64,000 bases of DNA from Allodiplogaster sudhausi (lineage: Eukaryota > Nematoda > Chromadorea > Rhabditida > Diplogasteridae). The stretch covers positions 263,501 through 327,500 of the forward strand of contig CALZFC010000280.1 in assembly GCA_945643635.1 (NCBI GenBank). Direction: 5' to 3'. The notes under the pieces were generated by a model that did not search any database, was not told the DNA's origin, and saw only the letters and a list, made by a program, of their open reading frames with translations. Positions 63,944-64,000 of the stretch are shown piece by piece. The translations under genes and the position numbers were made by a program. Numbering within the stretch: position 1 is the stretch's first letter; each line of letters begins with the position of its first letter.

Positions 63944-64000
63944 CGCCTTCACCGCTGCTGTGTATCAAAAAACGTAGTCATGGAGGCGAGGGACATCCCG
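63944..64000. other. Window end, nothing assigned
   Basis: 57 bases after the helicase stop, with no poly(A) signal or LTR visible. Confidence 0.5.

Noticed and set aside
1..64000. tRNA, rRNA, CRISPR or bacterial operon
   Set aside because: No cloverleaf, rRNA block or spaced identical direct repeats with unique spacers were seen. The tandem repeats lack spacers, and gene structure is eukaryotic.

Overview
This window looks like repeat-rich nuclear DNA from a small-genome invertebrate, most likely a nematode (perhaps a diplogastrid; this is inference). The reasons are short GT-AG introns of tens to a few hundred bases, exons of 60-150 bp, Ser/Thr-rich mucin and Cys-rich extracellular genes, CT/GA microsatellites in introns, and many nested DNA transposons and retroelements. 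I see no rRNA, tRNA, CRISPR array or bacterial operon. Most of the sequence is mobile DNA.

Layout. (1) 1-2110: 5' end of a minus-strand secreted mucin-like gene that runs off the left edge. (2) 5.7-19.3 kb: a nest of elements. A BEL/Pao retroelement (promoter, primer-binding site, gag start) is split by a PIF/Harbinger element (about 6317-17481). That element has roughly 1-kb inverted repeats, a 7-exon Myb/SANT gene and a 2-exon DDE transposase. It has itself been invaded by a second BEL-type gag-protease fragment and by small palindromic elements. A GC-rich hAT-type MITE family lies just outside. (3) 20.3-31.8 kb: exons of one or two Cys-rich secreted genes on the minus strand. Their introns hold a MULE (20865-24506, 8-bp target duplication, inverted repeats built of minisatellite) and a 4.6-kb long-TIR element (26098-30682) with further nested insertions. 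(4) 32.3-43.2 kb: minus-strand host exons: an unidentified gene ending at 32960, a multi-pass membrane gene or genes, and an EGF/mucin membrane gene whose 51-bp repeat exon carries a nonsense codon. (5) 43.5-47.1 kb: foldback elements and a small plus-strand gene with a shortened 3' end.

(6) 48.1-60.0 kb: a Ty3-type LTR retroelement on the plus strand with an unusual order. One 1232-codon ORF fuses Gag to an Env-like glycoprotein (internal signal segment, furin-type site, C-terminal membrane anchor). It is followed in the same frame, after a single TAG, by protease, then RT, RNase H and integrase in successive -1 offset frames, then two small overlapping ORFs. A hairpin motif with covarying stems, followed by a CTCTC tract, occurs about 16 times from 48.5 to 60.4 kb, in coding and non-coding DNA and in different reading frames. 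(7) 60.4-63.9 kb: an SF1 (UPF1-like) helicase gene on the same strand, with one frame break. The hairpin family reaches to just before its start codon, so the helicase may be cargo of the same element. No 3' LTR is visible inside the window, so this is not settled.
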